From contig NC_009464.1 in NCBI RefSeq assembly GCF_000063445.1, positions 682,001 through 746,000 of the forward strand: a stretch of 64,000 bases of DNA. The letters run 5' to 3'. The notes under the pieces are model-generated. The model worked only from the letters and a program-made list of their open reading frames with translations, was not told the origin of the DNA and did not search any database. Numbering within the stretch: position 1 is the first letter of the stretch; each line of letters opens with the position of its first letter. This document shows, piece by piece, positions 8,301 to 15,718 of the stretch. Made by a program: the position numbers and the translations under genes. Source of the DNA: Methanocella arvoryzae MRE50. Lineage in GTDB: Archaea > Halobacteriota > Methanocellia > Methanocellales > Methanocellaceae.

Positions 8301-8735
8301 ATGGACGTTTTCATGCAGGCGGCGATCGACGAGGCGAAGAAAGGGCTGGCTGAAGGCGGCATACCTATCGGCTCCGTGATGGTGATCAACCGCAGGATAG
8401 TGGGCAGCGGCCACAACAAGCGGGTTCAGGACGGCGACCCGGTCATGCATGCCGAGATCGACTGCCTCCGCAGCGCAGGCAGAGTCGGCCGGTACAAGGA
8501 TGCCGTACTATACTCCACCTTGATGCCCTGCTACTTATGCGCCGGGGCAGTGGTCCAGTTCGGCATTAAGAAAGTCATCGTGGGCGAATCGAAAAACTTC
8601 GAGGGCGCCCGGGCTTTCATGGAAGCCCACGGCGTCGAAGTCGTGGATCTGGACCTGCCCGAGTGCAAGGACATGATGGCAGAGTTCATACAGAAGAATC
8701 CCGCCCTGTGGTTCGAGGATATAGGTAAGCTCTGA
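8301..8735 (+). CDS. Cytosine/nucleoside deaminase, yeast FCY1-like
   Basis: 144 residues. The zinc site is complete: HAE (about residue 50, with the catalytic Glu) and PCYLC (about 78-82). Overall it resembles fungal cytosine deaminase more than bacterial TadA: EGGIPIGSVM near the start, LYSTLMPC in the middle, VGESKNF, and the C-terminal signature LWFEDIGKL corresponding to the WFEDIG end of the yeast enzyme. Expected reaction: cytosine to uracil plus ammonia, for pyrimidine salvage; a guanine or other base deaminase is possible. Own promoter: GATTTATACACC about 40 bases upstream; GCGGTGAC ribosome site. Confidence 0.85.
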   Translation: MDVFMQAAIDEAKKGLAEGGIPIGSVMVINRRIVGSGHNKRVQDGDPVMHAEIDCLRSAGRVGRYKDAVLYSTLMPCYLCAGAVVQFGIKKVIVGESKNFEGARAFMEAHGVEVVDLDLPECKDMMAEFIQKNPALWFEDIGKL

Positions 8736-8746
8736 GCGTTCGAGCA

Positions 8747-9619
8747 CTATTGTTCCGACTCTTCCACCGTCATGTTTAACAGCTGCCGGGGATTGGTTTG
8801 GGCGAGGTGGGGCTTGAATTCTACTTCTATAGCTGAGTGGCCGCTGAGCTTTTTCTCCCGGAGGTAGTGCAGGTATCTGCACTCTACCGGGTTGAGCGAT
8901 TCGGAAGCGAAGACGTGGTCGTACCTGCGCCCGGTGCGCTGGCCATCTGTGGTTTCGTAGAGGCTGTACTCGGGCCTGTTGAGATACAGCTTGCGGTACA
9001 CGTCAACGAGATCGTACTCGCTCAGCTTTTCCAGGATGTTCCGCTCGCCGGTGTCCCACCGCTGGCCCCAGTACTTCTGGAGGACGATTTCGCCGGTGCG
9101 CTTGCGCTTCTGGCCCCAGGTGACGATCCGGCCGTCCGGCAGCTCTTCCTGAGGTGTGCTGAAGTCGCCGCAGAGGATGCGGGGGTACTGAGCCGGGTTC
9201 GCCAGTGCTTTGTAGATGCCTTCGAGAGTCTCGATTTTTTTAACGTTGTTATAGTCCCCGGAGGGAATGTGAGCCGTGTGCAGCAGCACGTCGCCCCACG
9301 GGCCGATGATGAAGCAGGACAGGACTTTTTCGGGCCACGGCACGTCGAACTTAAGGGGGGAGGAGATCAGCGGCCATCTACTGGCGATCAGTTCTCCAAA
9401 GCTGTTGCTCCTGAGCCGGGTCAGGTACTTGACGGACTGGAAGCTGTCGACGATGCTGTAATATCCGGCCGCCTTGAGCTGTTCCCTGTAGGTGGGCGCC
9501 GTTTTGGCTGTCACTTCCTGGAGTGCCACAACGTCGGGCTGCAGATTCTTGAGCTGCTCGACCTGAGCGGACATGTGTCCGCCGTACCCGCCCATGACGT
9601 TCCAGGAGATGAGTCGCAT
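8747..9619 (-). CDS. EEP family protein with altered active site
   Basis: 290 residues of the endonuclease/exonuclease/phosphatase fold. Motifs: RLISWNVMGGYGG, VVALQEVTA (catalytic Glu), LLHTAHIPSGD, ILCGDFSTPQEE, RRYDHVF and LSGHSAIEVEF. Compared with the paralogue at 3127-4011, GDFN has become GDFS and the terminal S-D-H has become S-G-H. The lost Asp normally orients the catalytic His, so activity may be reduced or changed. The start at 9619 has GAGGAAT upstream; the longer frame to 9700 adds unlikely sequence. The MITE-like element begins about 55 bases upstream of the start. Confidence 0.8.
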   Translation of the reverse strand: MRLISWNVMGGYGGHMSAQVEQLKNLQPDVVALQEVTAKTAPTYREQLKAAGYYSIVDSFQSVKYLTRLRSNSFGELIASRWPLISSPLKFDVPWPEKVLSCFIIGPWGDVLLHTAHIPSGDYNNVKKIETLEGIYKALANPAQYPRILCGDFSTPQEELPDGRIVTWGQKRKRTGEIVLQKYWGQRWDTGERNILEKLSEYDLVDVYRKLYLNRPEYSLYETTDGQRTGRRYDHVFASESLNPVECRYLHYLREKKLSGHSAIEVEFKPHLAQTNPRQLLNMTVEESEQ

Positions 9620-9770
9620 GATATTCCTCGCTGTAAGGTTTAGGACATAAAATATTATATACCTATCAGTAGGGCAGGCTGTCTCATAATTCGTTTTCAC
9701 TATACAATAAGGAACTAATTATCACTATTAGAGAAACAGTACGATCTTGTACTCTATGTTCGCCCGCCAG

Positions 9771-9792
9771 GACGCCTGCAATTGCAGGCGTC
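9771..9792. repeat. Perfect 22-bp palindrome inside the MITE-like element
   Basis: GACGCCTGCAA followed by TTGCAGGCGTC. Flanking CGCCCGC and GCGGGCG extend the pairing. A closely related hairpin (GAACGCCTGC, loop GAAT, GCAGGCGTTC) is at 38424-38447, and a looser one at about 10050-10075. Confidence 0.75.
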
Positions 9793-9810
9793 CGATGCGG
9801 GCGATGCGAT

Positions 9811-9981
9811 GACGATCGCTGCGCTGTGCTCGGACACAGATTGTACAGATTATACAGATTAGACAGATGGTCGTCGAATCAGACTGGTAAAGGCGATCAT
9901 TACCTGTTTTATCTATGGTATTCATCTGTGCAATCTGTACAATCTGTTAAATCTGTGTCCCAGCACAGCGCAGCGATCGTC
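9811..9981. repeat. Long imperfect inverted repeat, arms about 58 bp
   Basis: The arm 9811-9869 (GACGATCGCTGCGCTGTGCT and on, then several CAGATT units) is almost the reverse complement of 9923-9981, with a loop of about 53 bases. The same arm core (CGCTGCGCTGTGC then CACAGAT repeats) forms another palindrome at 29079-29324. Confidence 0.75.
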
Positions 9982-10243
9982 TTGCTGTCTCACCGAATCA
10001 GGGCAATCAGAGAACGCACAGCGCAGCGATAGTGTGCAGATCGCATTCGAGAACGCCTGTCAGGGCATGCGTTCAAAAGGCGTACATCCTGGCAAGATCG
10101 AATTGTACTTTGGGCAGCGCATTATCTTAACAGGCAACCACAATGAATTATGAGACAGCCTGAGGGGTGGATGGCGGGGACAGAGAAAATGGAACATCAG
10201 AAGATATATGCGTCCGAGTGGCAGATGATCTGTAAGTGATACG

Positions 10244-10399
10244 ATGAAGAAAGTAGCCGTAAGCGAACATAAGATTGAGTTAGTAAGAAAAGCTATGAAA
10301 GCCAGCGGCCTTGACCCGGACGGGCTGAGCGACTCGGACATCGTAGACCACGCGCTGACAGTGGCCGAGATATATTTCCTCGGAGACGAGGAAGAATAA
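10244..10399 (+). CDS. Small hypothetical protein, 51 residues
   Basis: Begins MKKVAVSEHKIELVRKAMKA and ends GDEEE. The composition is natural (charged, amphipathic helices) with S-G-L-D-P-D-G-L-S-D-S-D in the middle. AAGTGAT precedes the ATG by three bases, matching the GGTGAT-plus-three geometry of other genes here. Not recognised; it could be a small helical regulator. It is intact and lies just outside the MITE-like element. Confidence 0.5.
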   Translation: MKKVAVSEHKIELVRKAMKASGLDPDGLSDSDIVDHALTVAEIYFLGDEEE

Positions 10400-10525
10400 G
10401 CTGGCCATAGAGCGGCAATACTTTTTTACGCAAATTGTCCGATGGCAGCCGGTTTTCGGACTTCGGAACCTTTATCAGCAGTAATCGCTTAGTAGAGTAC
10501 TTAAAGATAATATGGTGATTGGGTT

Positions 10526-10996
10526 ATGACCGATAATCGCAGATATCGTCTGAGGATCAGGTTCCACAGGTGGTCGTGGGCCTGCCTGGCGCTGGCGTTT
10601 CTCTTTGCTTTGCCAGGGTTGCTGATCCTGTTCAATCCGGTGTTCCACGCAACAGGCATGAAAGATCTGGCCTCTGCAGGAGACAACATGAAAAACACCT
10701 CCAACGGCCAGAAAGCCACAATGGGGTCTGCAGGGGCATCGGCTGCTGCTGCGGCCGCGGCGGCATCAGGAAGGGATCCGTCTCCGAAGACTCCGATAAA
10801 AAGGCCTGCAAGAGCAGATCCAGAGGATGACGGGCCGAGTGATCCGTTCAGGAAGAAGACCGGCTCCGGCAAAGACATCCCCGGTTTCGACCCGAAAAGG
10901 CCGTCGGGGACCAATACGGGGAGCAGTAGCGGCAGTGGTTCTGATGGTACCAGCTGGAAAGACTGGTTTTTGCCTGACTGGTGGCCGTGGAAGTGA
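10526..10996 (+). CDS. Single-span membrane protein with low-complexity tail
   Basis: 156 residues. A basic N-terminus (NRRYRLRIRFHRW) precedes one hydrophobic helix at about 17-38 (ACLALAFLFALPGLLILF). The rest is disordered: an Ala run at about 72-82, then Pro/Lys/Asp- and Gly/Ser-rich sequence, ending W-K-D-W-F-L-P-D-W-W-P-W-K. The aromatic tail could be a membrane-interface or partner-binding peptide. GGTGAT precedes the ATG. Its stop lies within the putative ribosome site of the PrsW-like gene, so both are likely in one operon and may work together. Confidence 0.65.
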   Translation: MTDNRRYRLRIRFHRWSWACLALAFLFALPGLLILFNPVFHATGMKDLASAGDNMKNTSNGQKATMGSAGASAAAAAAAASGRDPSPKTPIKRPARADPEDDGPSDPFRKKTGSGKDIPGFDPKRPSGTNTGSSSGSGSDGTSWKDWFLPDWWPWK

Positions 10997-11001
10997 TCTG
11001 T

Positions 11002-12300
11002 TTGGCTGACGATAATCAATCTATGGCCGGACAGGCCCCTCAGCAGGCTGTTCAGCAGATGGCACCTCCTTCCGCTCCACCTGAGGCAAAGACTACTGCA
11101 GCCCCCGGCGCACCCTCGAAGCTGCCGAAAATAGAGTTCTGGACAGGGGTACGCATCGCGGCTTTCGGGATCATCATCCTCTGGACGCTGGTCAATATCG
11201 CCCTCTTCTGGGCGAACGGCGTCACTCCCCGCGGGCTGATCTGGGCATTCTGGTGGCCCACGTTCTTTATGGTGCAGTTTACGGTTTTCACCACGCCCTG
11301 GCGGGCGGTGAAGGCGAAAGAGATGGTGAGGATGTTCCTGATCGGCATGGGCATCGTGTTTTTCGCCGTTTACTTTGCAGAACTCGCAATGGTTGCCGCC
11401 ATCACGGCATTCCCGGAGATCAATCCGATCCGCCTGTTCCTCGGCCTCGATTTCGTGCTGGGGAGCTACGACCCGATGTCTGACGTGGCTTCGCCCGTGG
11501 TCGAGGAGGTCTTCAAAGTCCTCCCCGTGATCATCTACCTGCTGGTAGCCGGGCACGGGTACTGGAAGAGGGCGCTGGGCCCGCTGGACGTCGCCCTGCT
11601 CTGCGGGTCGGTGGGCGCCGGGTTCCACGTCATGGAGAACATCGCCCGGGTGACCAACAGTTACATGGGTACCCTGGGCTGGGACAGGTCTGTCAGGCCG
11701 GCCAGCTTTGGTATCGACCCCTTCTTCCTGTTCCCCGACATGTACCATGGGAGCGTATCTGTATGGCCAGGTCATGCCGAGACTGCCATGCTGATCGGGC
11801 TTTTCCTGGGCTTCGGCCTGATGCTCCGCAAAAAGCTGCCCTACGTCTGGGCCATTTTACCGGCACTGGCGATGGTATGGATGATCTGGCTGCACCTGCT
11901 GATCAACTACCTGAGACCAGGCTCACCACAGTTCTGGGCTAAACTAGTAATGGCCATGAACCTGAACGGCGGCCTGGTCCAGTACGTCCTGATACTCGGG
12001 CTACTGCTGGCCATAGGAGTGTCCATGGCCACGAAATTCCTGTTCCTGCAGGTGGACAGGAAGGCTACGTTGAAAGTGGTGGGCACAGAGGCGCTGGAGT
12101 ACGTTAAAGCCCACCGGAATGAGCCGCTCCTCATCTTGAAAAAGCTGTGGAGCCTCCGGCACTTCTGGGCTTATCGCCATGCCCTCGCGTATGGAGTCTT
12201 CTACGCAAACCAGCAGAAGCCGGAGGAAAGAGAGGAATGGCTGCCGTGGCTGTACGACCTGCGCCAGATGGCGCTGGGCAAACCGGAGGAGGAAGCTTAG
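11002..12300 (+). CDS. PrsW family intramembrane metalloprotease-like protein
   Basis: About 432 residues with 8-9 predicted membrane helices after a Pro/Ala/Gln-rich N-terminus. The family signature is present: VVEEVFKVLPV (E-E-x-x-K type), GFHVMENI (F-x-x-x-E type) and, later, WPGHAETAML and WLHLLIN with candidate His ligands. PrsW proteins of the CPBP/Abi superfamily cleave membrane-anchored regulators; the target here is unknown. Start choice is uncertain: TTG 11002 has GTGAT four bases upstream overlapping the previous gene's stop; GTG 10981 and ATG 11023 are in frame too. It is followed by a clear terminator. Confidence 0.75.
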   Translation: MADDNQSMAGQAPQQAVQQMAPPSAPPEAKTTAAPGAPSKLPKIEFWTGVRIAAFGIIILWTLVNIALFWANGVTPRGLIWAFWWPTFFMVQFTVFTTPWRAVKAKEMVRMFLIGMGIVFFAVYFAELAMVAAITAFPEINPIRLFLGLDFVLGSYDPMSDVASPVVEEVFKVLPVIIYLLVAGHGYWKRALGPLDVALLCGSVGAGFHVMENIARVTNSYMGTLGWDRSVRPASFGIDPFFLFPDMYHGSVSVWPGHAETAMLIGLFLGFGLMLRKKLPYVWAILPALAMVWMIWLHLLINYLRPGSPQFWAKLVMAMNLNGGLVQYVLILGLLLAIGVSMATKFLFLQVDRKATLKVVGTEALEYVKAHRNEPLLILKKLWSLRHFWAYRHALAYGVFYANQQKPEEREEWLPWLYDLRQMALGKPEEEA

Positions 12301-12311
12301 CGGGCTAACAG

Positions 12312-12348
12312 AGCTATTGTCTGGCGCCTGCCCGACAATAGCTTTTTT
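12312..12348 (+). terminator. Hairpin terminator after the PrsW-like gene
   Basis: AGCTATTGTC pairs with GACAATAGCT around a 12-base GC-rich loop and is followed directly by a run of six T. Confidence 0.75.
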
Positions 12349-12390
12349 AACATGAGCCTGATAAAATATGAATTACAGGAGGCTGAACAT

Positions 12391-12501
12391 ATGTTAAATA
12401 TAAAGTATTTGATTGTCGCTATAGTACTGGTAGAACTGGCGTTGATGGTAACCGGGTGCTGCAGCTGCTGCGGATCTTCTGGCTATGGTACAGGTGTCTG
12501 A
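12391..12501 (+). CDS. Tiny Cys-rich lipoprotein, 36 residues
   Basis: A GGAGG ribosome site lies eight bases before the ATG. The peptide has a short basic start, a hydrophobic stretch (YLIVAIVLVELALMVTG) and a lipobox VTGC, followed by C-S-C-C-G-S-S-G-Y-G-T-G-V. If Cys23 is lipidated, the remaining three Cys sit right at the membrane surface in a C-x-C-C pattern that could bind metal. No family is recognised. It is too short for most gene callers, but the ribosome site and lipobox support it. Confidence 0.5.
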   Translation: MLNIKYLIVAIVLVELALMVTGCCSCCGSSGYGTGV

Positions 12502-12604
12502 TACTGCTTCACTTTGGCTGGCAAAAGCAATGTGGCTGAGACAGTAAAAGTGACTAATTTCTCTCTTTTTTATCCGCACTATTAAGGGTGGTAAGGGAAA
12601 GTTT

Positions 12605-13528
12605 TTGGCTCACCGGAGTGCAGCAACAGGCATGAGAGATACTGGCGACGCCAGCGATAATTTTGAGATCAATTTACAGTCGGATGCCGACGCGTCTATT
12701 GCCCGCGTCTTCTTCGAAGGAGAGTGGCATGGCGACCTCGATGAGGCCCGGGATTTACTGAGTTCGGTCAGCGGGGCACTGGCAAATAGAGGCAGGCTCG
12801 ATTTCCTGGTGCTGTATGGAGGCTTCCTGGTCCTTCCCTGGCCAGATACAGTAAAGAGATGGTCGGTCGGAGACCCGGTGAGCCCGCCCTCAAAGATTGT
12901 AGATCAGCTGCTGGATTACGGAGAGAGTAACTTCAGGCATCTCGTGGGCGGCGCGATCGGCCGCAGGCTCGGCAAGGTGACACGCCATATAACCATGGGA
13001 GTGGACCTGTATTTCTTTATGGGCTCTGTCTGGGACCCTCACGCTGAACTGACCTTCGCAGCGGACCTCGATACGGGTCAGGTATGGCGCACCGGCAAAT
13101 CGTACCCGAATCCCCGGCAGCAGCACGGGCTCATACGTGTGGCCGATTTGCAGAGCCATTTCATCGATGCGGGGAAGAGGAAGGTGATGCTGCTGGGCTG
13201 CCACGACATGAACATGTTCAGCCCCCGATCAGCTCATAACGCCCGGGGCTGGCGATCTGACACAATCAGGGAGTTTAAGCGGCTGACGGCCGAAAAAAAT
13301 CCCGACCTTCTCATCTGGCACCCCCATAAGTCGGACACCCCCCGGACCTGGCTGGCAGGGCTGTGCGGGCTGAAAAGAGGCCTGCCCGGCATCAGCTATG
13401 CAGGAGCAGGCATATATTACAATGACGGCATGGCACCCCGGGCAAGCCTGAGCAAGGTATTGCAGGGCACTAAAAACATTGCGACGCTTGATATCGTAGT
13501 GAAAAGAAAAAGAGAAAGCCGGCCTTAG
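12605..13528 (+). CDS. Conserved-looking hypothetical protein, 307 residues
   Basis: No membrane segment or signal. Features seen: alternating beta strands (LDFLVLYGGFLVLPWP), an Arg-rich GAIGRRLGKVTRHI, GVDLYFFMGSVWDPHAELTF, KVMLLGCHDMNMFSPRS and DLLIWHPHKSDTPRTW. The several His/Asp pairs (GCHDMN, WHPHKSD) could bind metal, as in a hydrolase, but no known motif fits securely. The start is uncertain (TTG 12605 or ATG 12632). It ends 4 bases into the convergent MTH865-like gene. Confidence 0.6.
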   Translation: MAHRSAATGMRDTGDASDNFEINLQSDADASIARVFFEGEWHGDLDEARDLLSSVSGALANRGRLDFLVLYGGFLVLPWPDTVKRWSVGDPVSPPSKIVDQLLDYGESNFRHLVGGAIGRRLGKVTRHITMGVDLYFFMGSVWDPHAELTFAADLDTGQVWRTGKSYPNPRQQHGLIRVADLQSHFIDAGKRKVMLLGCHDMNMFSPRSAHNARGWRSDTIREFKRLTAEKNPDLLIWHPHKSDTPRTWLAGLCGLKRGLPGISYAGAGIYYNDGMAPRASLSKVLQGTKNIATLDIVVKRKRESRP

Positions 13529-13827
13529 ATGGGGCAGCGGGTGGTCAGGATCGTCGCCAGATCGCCGGCATTTTTGATCGGGAAGTCACTCTTGTCGAGG
13601 TGCTCGATCAGGTCGTACATGGTCCACTGACTGCCTTTATTAGAGCACGCCATAGGGGTGGATTTGGGGAAAACCTTGAGCAGCTCGTCCTTGCTGGTGA
13701 TGGGGAACCGGATGCCCGCTCCTTCGACCATCTCCACAATCTTCACCTTCATCATGTCCAGCTCTTTGACAGCATTTGTGCCTGGCGCCTGAGAGTGCTC
13801 TGAGTATACTGGTTTGTCAATCGTCAA
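13525..13827 (-). CDS. MTH865-like family protein
   Basis: 100 residues. The region from about 22 to the end (MKVKIVEMVEGAGIRFPITS, then SKDELLKVFP, a Cys in MACSNKG, and MYDLIEHLDKSDFPIKNAGD) matches what is remembered of the MTH865-like family, small helical proteins of methanogens with an EF-hand-like fold and unknown function. The C-terminus T-T-R-C-P-I adds a second Cys. It lies convergent to the preceding plus-strand gene and divergent from the response regulator. Confidence 0.7.
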   Translation of the reverse strand: MTIDKPVYSEHSQAPGTNAVKELDMMKVKIVEMVEGAGIRFPITSKDELLKVFPKSTPMACSNKGSQWTMYDLIEHLDKSDFPIKNAGDLATILTTRCPI

Positions 13828-13996
13828 GATATCACCATATACGTATTAGACGAGGTTATTCAATAAGCTTCTCTATAATAGGCTGGTTCAGAAGCGATGA
13901 CACCCCCGCAGCAGTCCCTTCTTTTCCGAAATCGAATTACTAAAACCGGATTACAGCAATGTTTTTAATGTTTATGATGCATTAGATCACCTGTTT

Positions 13997-15072
13997 ATGA
14001 ATGAGCGTATCCTGATAGTCGAAGACGAAGCGATTGTTCTGCTGGACATTCGCAGTCGTCTCATCGGGCTCGGCTATAATGTCGTCGGAACAGCTTCGAC
14101 TGGCGAAGAAGCCATTGTCAAGGCTAACGCGACCAGGCCTGACGCGATACTGATGGACATCGGCCTCAAGGGCAACATAGACGGCATATCCGCGGCAGAG
14201 GAGATACGGAAGACACAGGATACCCCGATTATATATCTGACTGCCAATTCGGACATCACCACCCTTCAGCGGGCGAAGATCACCGGGCCTTTCGGCTATG
14301 TGCTCAAGCCGTTCGACGAGCGGGAGCTCAGGGTCACCATAGAAATGGCCTTGTACAAGCACCGCATGGATCGGGACCTGTACGACGCCCGGCAGTGGCT
14401 GAAAGTGACGCTCAGGAACATCGGCGAAGGCGTCATCGCCTCGGACGACTCCGGCGGTGTCAAGTTCATGAATACGGCCGCCGAAACGCTGACAGGCTGG
14501 GCACTTAAAGATGCGGCGGGGAAAGACGTCTACTCGATCTTCCGGCTGGAAGACATAGAGAAGACCCCGACTTGTGGTAACCAGGCCAGCCTGGTCAGCA
14601 AGGAAGGCCACAGGAGACCGATCGATTACATGCTGATCCCAATAGAGGATGACTGGGGCAGAGTAATGGGTACGATCGCGATCTTCAAGGATATCACAGA
14701 GCAGAAACAGGCAGAAAAAAACTGTCGATGGCGGAGGAGCAGCTATGCGCCATAACGACGTTGATATCAGACGCTATTTTTACCTGCGATTCAAGAGGCA
14801 GGATTAAGTGTGCTAATCCCGCCGCAGCCAGCCTGATTGGAATGAAGGCAGAAGCCATGGCAGAGAAAAATCTGCTGGATACGGGCATCTTCAGCGAGGC
14901 CGACGCCCGGAAGATCGCTTCGCTCTTTGAGAAGGCGCTGAGTACCGGCATCGCAGGCCGGGAAGTTGTCAGCCTGTCGGGAAAAGACGGTGCGGTTTCG
15001 GCGAGGACTATTCAGGCCATGGCCCTTAGAGCCGGGCAAGAGCCGATGCTGCTAGTGACTATCACATTTTGA
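13997..15072 (+). CDS. Response regulator-PAS-PAS protein, split by a -1 frameshift
   Basis: Residues 1-120 are a receiver domain: ILIVEDEAIVL (acidic pocket), ILMDIGLKG (phospho-Asp near residue 54), IIYLTA and GYVLKPFDE (conserved Lys). A PAS domain follows (about 135-240) with the closing DITEQK. Frame 0 then runs to a stop at 14757 with a meaningless tail. The -1 frame continues without a break as EKKLSMAEEQLCAIT and a second PAS domain (TCDSRGRIKCANPAAASLIG) to 15072. The switch point is A AAA AAC at 14716-14722. Joined length is about 358 residues, with no kinase or DNA-binding output, typical of methanogen signalling proteins. Could be programmed, mutated or a sequence error. Confidence 0.8.
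14716..14753 (+). promoter_or_regulatory. Candidate -1 ribosomal frameshift signal
   Basis: Frame 0 reads GAA AAA AAC, giving the heptamer A AAA AAC in the correct phase. A 5-base spacer (TGTCG) leads to ATGGCG, a 14-base loop, and CGCCAT. Slippery site, spacer and stem match the layout of known -1 signals; the 6-bp stem is weak. Confidence 0.5.
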
Positions 15073-15484
15073 TGTAATCAATAACTTAGAGTTTGTCCTG
15101 TAGGGCTCCGCATGTCGAAGACCGAAGGACGAAAGTTATGCGATCCATATAAACTCTGGTAAAAAAATGGGAGGGCGGCGATTTGAGGCTCGCCGCGGGC
15201 CTTTGATGTTTAGCCCCTCTGGATACTACTGGTGCTTCCGTGGATGGAGTCAAACCGTATTGGTGTCAGCCTTGACTTGATTGTGATTGGATTGTACGTA
15301 TCAGTTCTGCCCTGGCCGGGCTTCACCTTTTACAATATTGAGTAGAACTCAGAACTATAAAGGTATTTTGTATTTTCCGGATAATTACAATTTTGGAAAT
15401 TAAATTCGTCAGATAAAGAAAATGTTAAATAGCTATTGCCGGTCTGGAACGATCAACTAAAATATGAAAGAACATTATTATTTA
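15073..15484. other. Non-coding gap after the response regulator
   Basis: No convincing open frame or RNA gene is seen. A short stem (GCGGCGA at 15175-15181 with TCGCCGC at 15190-15196) lies in a GC-rich part (about 15165-15340); the remainder, up to the tandem array, is AT-rich. Confidence 0.4.
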
Positions 15485-15718
15485 TCAGGCCATATGTGAG
15501 CCTGCACTCAGGCTATATAAGAGCCTGCACTCAGGCTATATAAGAGCCTGCACTCAGGCTATATAAGAGCCTGCACTCAGGCTATATAAGAGCCTGCACT
15601 CAGGCTATATAAGAGCCTGCACTCAGGCTATATAAGAGCCTGCACTCAGGCTATATAAGAGCCTGCACTCAGGCTATATAAGAGCCTGCACTCAGGCCGT
15701 ATGAGAGCCTGCAGTCAG
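15485..15718. repeat. 23-bp tandem repeat array, about ten units
   Basis: Eight identical 23-bp units run from 15498 to 15681, then one variant (15682-15704) and a partial unit (to 15718); a diverged partial unit precedes (15485-15497). Each unit is AGCCTG-CACT-CAGGCT, a small hairpin, followed by ATATAAG, which resembles a TATA box. There are no spacers, so it is not a CRISPR. The last units overlap the 3' end of the TPR gene on the minus strand and supply its stop codon. Confidence 0.9.

Larger units (their letters stand above)
9675..10162. mobile_element. MITE-like element with 18-bp terminal inverted repeats
   Basis: The ends are CAGGCTGTCTCATAATTC (9675-9692) and its exact reverse complement (10145-10162). 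AGGG lies next to each end (9671-9674 and 10163-10166), a candidate 4-bp target duplication. No long open frame lies inside. The interior holds a 22-bp perfect palindrome (9771-9792), a long imperfect palindrome (9811-9981) and a further copy of its distal arm (about 10012-10030). This structure fits a non-autonomous transposon whose transposase is elsewhere. Confidence 0.7.

Noticed and set aside
12394-12579. 61-residue minus-strand frame
   Set aside because: Antisense to the small lipoprotein gene, without ribosome site.
15485-15718. CRISPR array
   Set aside because: The units follow each other directly with no variable spacers, and no cas genes are close.
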